Positions 23,004 to 25,496 of a DNA stretch of 25,496 nt are shown here, piece by piece. Source of the stretch: a virus. Below the pieces are notes generated by a model, which saw nothing but the letters and a program-made list of their open reading frames with translations, ran no database searches and had not been told where the DNA came from. Location: positions 1 through 25,496 of the IMG/VR virus record IMGVR_UViG_3300025869_000089; one strand, written 5' to 3'. Made by a program: the position numbers and the translations under genes. Positions within the stretch are counted from its first letter, which is position 1; the number at the start of each line of letters is the position of its first letter.

Positions 23004-23837
23004 TTATACATCTACTAAAATCTTTTTAAATTTATAGACGGTTGAGTTTGTAGAAGCAGAAGTTGCTCTAATTCTTAGAGTTCCTATATTGATATCTACA
23101 CCAAATGTTGCAAGTTCTGAATTCCCTGTAAGAACTGTACCGTACTGAGACACACTTGCAGTTGTTCCATTATGAACAATTGCTAATTCTGTAAATTGAT
23201 ATACTCCACTTGTTGCATCTGAAATAGATACTTCATACTTTGCACTTCTATATGCAGTAGTAGAGAATGTATCCATACTTGTTTCACTTGTAGATGTTGT
23301 GGTAAGTGTACCACCATCTAAACCAGCTGCTGATTGAAATGTTAATGTACCACTACCATTTGTAGTAAGTACTTGACCCGAAGTACCATCCGAGGTTGGA
23401 TAGTTGATACTTGCACCTGTTAAACTATTTGTTGCAGTCAATGTTGTTGCAACTAAGTCACCAACATGTAAGTCTGCTAATGCATAACCACTTCCACTTA
23501 AATTAACAGTAGATGTGGGTTCAACTTCTAAACCATCAAATAATTTCCATGTTGAATCTGAAGCATCTCTGAATAGACCTGTATATTCACTTGCACCCCC
23601 TTCTCCACTTAAACCATCATTATAGTTACCATAGATTCCTATGTCTACTGTATCTGCAGTGGTGTTACCACTTGCAAGTTCTATCAATGAATCTGTAACC
23701 GATTGAGTTGTAGAATCTATGACTGTGTTAGTTCCATTTACAGTTAGGTCACCAGTGACTACGAGATTTCCACCAATAGATGTATCTCCCGATGTTTGGA
23801 TGCCTACGTCTGCAAAAAATTTGGATTGAGTTGCCAT
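23004..23837 (-). CDS. Modular fibre/virion protein with shared C-terminal domain
   Basis: A 277-residue protein. Residues 20-65 are the module GDLTVNGTNTVIDSTTQSVT...DSLIELASGN; 66-105 contain DIGIYGNYNDG and YTGLFRDASDSTWKLFDGLE, a phrase common in marine phage structural proteins. Residues 146-168 hold YPTSDGTSGQVLTTNGSGTL, and a hinge LDGGTL at 173-178 precedes the C-terminal domain 180-277 (AYRSAKYEVSISDATSGVYQ, VSQYGTVLTGNSELATFGVD). That domain recurs in the next two genes upstream. Probably a fibre tip or capsid/tail decoration protein. A TATAAATA box ends five bases before the ATG, with no ribosome binding site. Confidence 0.82.
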   Translation of the reverse strand: MATQSKFFADVGIQTSGDTSIGGNLVVTGDLTVNGTNTVIDSTTQSVTDSLIELASGNTTADTVDIGIYGNYNDGLSGEGGASEYTGLFRDASDSTWKLFDGLEVEPTSTVNLSGSGYALADLHVGDLVATTLTATNSLTGASINYPTSDGTSGQVLTTNGSGTLTFQSAAGLDGGTLTTTSTSETSMDTFSTTAYRSAKYEVSISDATSGVYQFTELAIVHNGTTASVSQYGTVLTGNSELATFGVDINIGTLRIRATSASTNSTVYKFKKILVDV

Positions 23838-23842
23838 AGTAC

Positions 23843-23850
23843 TATTTATA
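23843..23850 (-). promoter_or_regulatory. Late promoter box TATAAATA, leaderless type
   Basis: The minus strand reads TATAAATA-GTACT-ATG: a perfect box with a five-base spacer to the 277-residue gene. It begins only two bases after the T-tract of the preceding terminator. Confidence 0.8.
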
Positions 23851-23852
23851 GC

Positions 23853-23880
23853 AAAAAAAAGGGGAACCGAAGTTCCCCTT
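23853..23880 (-). terminator. Strong intrinsic terminator with UUCG loop
   Basis: On the minus strand AAGGGGAAC and GTTCCCCTT form a nine-base-pair stem closed by the very stable C(UUCG)G tetraloop, followed by an unbroken run of T residues. It lies 20 bases after the stop of the 137-residue gene. Confidence 0.93.
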
Positions 23881-23899
23881 AAAAGATTTTAATCTTTGT

Positions 23900-24313
23900 C
23901 TATGCGTCTACTGTTGTCCTAATAAATTTAGTAACGGTTGAAGTGGCACTAGCAGGTGTGATTCTCAATCTGAGGTCATCACCACTAATGTCAGCATCAA
24001 ATGTTGCCAAAGCAGAACCACTTTTTAACGTGCCGTATTGAGTTAGTGTCACATCACTTCCATCATGAACTAACATGATTTCAGTTGAATGAAACTCTCC
24101 CGCCGAAGACATTGCAACCACATACCTTGCAGCTCTATGAGTTGCATGGGCAAACGTATCCAAATTAATTTGGGTAGTTGCAGTCGTAGTGGCATCACTA
24201 CGTGTGGTATTCTTATCGCTCATAGGTTTAGTCGTACTAATCTCATCTGTAGATGTATTATACTGTAAGACACGGATTAATTCTGCTATTTTAAATGCAT
24301 TAGATTTAGCCAT
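23900..24313 (-). CDS. Short virion/fibre protein, mostly the shared C-terminal domain
   Basis: A 137-residue protein. The first 40 residues (FKIAELIRVLQYNTSTDEIS) are a short helical and linker head. Residues 42-137 are the shared domain (THRAARYVVAMSSAGEFHST, IMLVHDGSDVTLTQYGTLKS, ATFDADISGDDLRLRITPAS, TKFIRTTVDA), about half identical by eye to the domain of the 277-residue protein. It is in effect a stand-alone copy of that domain. Function is unknown; a receptor-binding or decoration role is inferred. AAGGGGGAT is the ribosome binding site, and a strong terminator follows. Confidence 0.8.
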   Translation of the reverse strand: MAKSNAFKIAELIRVLQYNTSTDEISTTKPMSDKNTTRSDATTTATTQINLDTFAHATHRAARYVVAMSSAGEFHSTEIMLVHDGSDVTLTQYGTLKSGSALATFDADISGDDLRLRITPASATSTVTKFIRTTVDA

Positions 24314-24326
24314 AGTTCAATCCCCC

Positions 24327-25154
24327 TTAAGAATGTCTAATTTGGAATGTATCAATTGTAGTGTTAGTGTTGGTTGGAGTTACGAGTAATCTCATATTCC
24401 CCGAATCAACATCTGCACTCAATGTGAACAAACTTGCTGTTGAATACACATCTCCGTATTGTACGAAGTATGCATTCGAGCCGTTATTAATAAGTAAAAC
24501 TTCACATGCATGTGTCCCTGCCGAAGCATGAGTTGCATTAATTACATACTTGATGCCCTTAATTGCAACTGCATTTGAAGATAATACTTGGTCTGCTGTG
24601 GTCGCAGTTAAAACAGATGCAGTATAATAACCTTGTACAAGGTTAGCTGCTTCTGTAATTGCTACTACTTCTAGCACATCTCCACTTAAAGCATTTGCTT
24701 CTAGTGTGATAGTACTACTATTTGTTGCAGCGTAGTCGACACCGCCATCGATTAACTTAACACCATTCAAATAAACTTGTTCCGTACCTGCTGTATAGAG
24801 CAACGTATTACTGTTATCATCATTACCTGTGATAACAGTCGTTGTTGAACCAATTGTGTAGGTAAACGTTACAACTCCACTTGATGCTTGAGAAGTGAAT
24901 GATAGTGCGCCTGAACCATCTGTTTGTAGTACTTGGCCTGAAGTTCCGTCACTAGTAGGAAAGGAGTAGGCATCATTAACAGAAAGAGTTTTAGGGTTAG
25001 AACCGATTTCAGTAATCGCTGCTGACCCATCGTTCTTTTCAGTATACATTCTACCATGATAGGTATTAATCGCGACTTCACCTAGTGATAAATCACCAGT
25101 AGTCGGGACTGCATTCTGAGTCGAACTTCTTTTAAAATTAATAACTGTTGCCAT
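24327..25154 (-). CDS. Modular fibre/virion protein, third copy of the shared domain
   Basis: A 275-residue protein. The N-terminus NFKRSSTQNAVPTTGDLSLG with GEVAINTYHGRMYTEKNDGS is the well-known start of marine phage fibre proteins. FPTSDGTSGQVLQTDGSGAL (65-84) is nearly the same as in the 277-residue gene. Residues 95-167 (VVTFTYTIGSTTTVITGNDD, EQVYLNGVKLIDGGVDYAAT, SGDVLEVVAI) form a common beta domain of tail structural proteins. Residues 181-275 are a more diverged copy of the shared C-terminal domain (IKYVINATHASAGTHACEVL, YFVQYGDVYSTASLFTLSAD). AGGAGAG precedes the ATG. Confidence 0.82.
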   Translation of the reverse strand: MATVINFKRSSTQNAVPTTGDLSLGEVAINTYHGRMYTEKNDGSAAITEIGSNPKTLSVNDAYSFPTSDGTSGQVLQTDGSGALSFTSQASSGVVTFTYTIGSTTTVITGNDDNSNTLLYTAGTEQVYLNGVKLIDGGVDYAATNSSTITLEANALSGDVLEVVAITEAANLVQGYYTASVLTATTADQVLSSNAVAIKGIKYVINATHASAGTHACEVLLINNGSNAYFVQYGDVYSTASLFTLSADVDSGNMRLLVTPTNTNTTIDTFQIRHS

Positions 25155-25192
25155 GTTACTCTCCTAGTATTGATTGATTAGTGAAATATTAA

Positions 25193-25496
25193 TTAAAATG
25201 TTCCGCCGTCAATACCAGTGACTGTAACTGCACCCGAAGTTACCGTGAAGTTTGCAGAAGCAAAACTTGCGATACCTTTGTTAGATGTTGTTGCATCTTC
25301 ACCAGCGACTGTTACTGTTCCGCCAGAGTATGATGCATCCATCCCTTCTCCAGCTGCAACGATAACGACACCAAGGTTAGAACCTGTACCAACTTCTGAT
25401 GCAATAGTGATAGCACCATCTGCATTAGTTACGTCAATACCTTCACCAGCAGTTAGAGTTGCAAGTTCCATGTCTCCATTAGAACCATTAACAACC
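25193..25496 (-). CDS. Fibre-like protein, C-terminal part only (start outside window)
   Basis: The frame is open from the right edge; a Met at 25471 is internal-looking because the codons before it (VVNGSNGD) continue the same Gly/Asn-rich style. The visible roughly 100 residues are beta-repeat fibre sequence: ATLTAGEGIDVTNADGAITI, GTGSNLGVVIVAAGEGMDAS and GGTVTVAGEDATTSNKGIAS. The end GIDGGTF resembles the ends or hinges of the other modular genes here. Probably the tail of a long structural or fibre protein. Confidence 0.75.
   Translation of the reverse strand, partial: VVNGSNGDMELATLTAGEGIDVTNADGAITIASEVGTGSNLGVVIVAAGEGMDASYSGGTVTVAGEDATTSNKGIASFASANFTVTSGAVTVTGIDGGTF

Noticed and set aside
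1-25496. tRNA genes, insertion sequences or attachment sites
   Set aside because: No cloverleaf-like sequence, transposase or flanking inverted repeats were seen by eye on either strand.

Overview
The window is the late (virion) gene block of a T4-like myovirus, almost certainly marine. Every convincing gene is on the minus strand, so transcription runs from the high coordinates to the low ones. The DNA is AT-rich and tightly packed, with many stop/start overlaps and no gap over about 80 bases. The order neck 13-14-15, terminase 16-17, sheath 18, tube 19, portal 20, two small core-type genes, protease 21, scaffold 22 and capsid 23 is the classical T4 order. The long beta-modular fibre-like genes and the 2-oxoglutarate oxygenases resemble cyanophage and pelagiphage relatives. 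No host marker (photosynthesis gene, tRNA) is present, so the host cannot be named.

Layout in transcription order. (1) 25496-20381: five modular fibre or virion-decoration proteins built from shuffled beta modules. Three end in the same roughly 95-residue domain. (2) 20329-17543: two consecutive genes made almost wholly of proline-containing octapeptides ([QR]xPFTYxx and QxPNIRxx), closed by a strong intrinsic terminator. (3) 17478-12988: a two-domain protein (ParB-like N-half, GT-A glycosyltransferase C-half), an unknown protein, and a coupled trio of 2OG-Fe(II) oxygenase, unknown protein and second 2OG-Fe(II) oxygenase. (4) 12970-12710: a small membrane/coiled-coil protein. (5) 12673-1: the conserved morphogenesis core from gp13 to gp23; gp23 runs off the left edge.

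Regulation. T4-type late promoter boxes (TATAAATA and one-base or near variants) precede at least nine genes. In four of them the box ends exactly five bases before the ATG and no ribosome binding site is visible. That would place the T4-style transcription start on the A of the ATG and give leaderless mRNAs. Two of these four boxes sit directly behind an intrinsic terminator, forming a compact terminator-promoter-start cassette.

The most unusual proposal concerns the octapeptide-repeat proteins together with the two hydroxylase-type oxygenases and the glycosyltransferase encoded just downstream. They could form a collagen-like hydroxylation and glycosylation system acting on a repetitive virion fibre. 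This is inference from gene content and proximity, not something the sequence proves.
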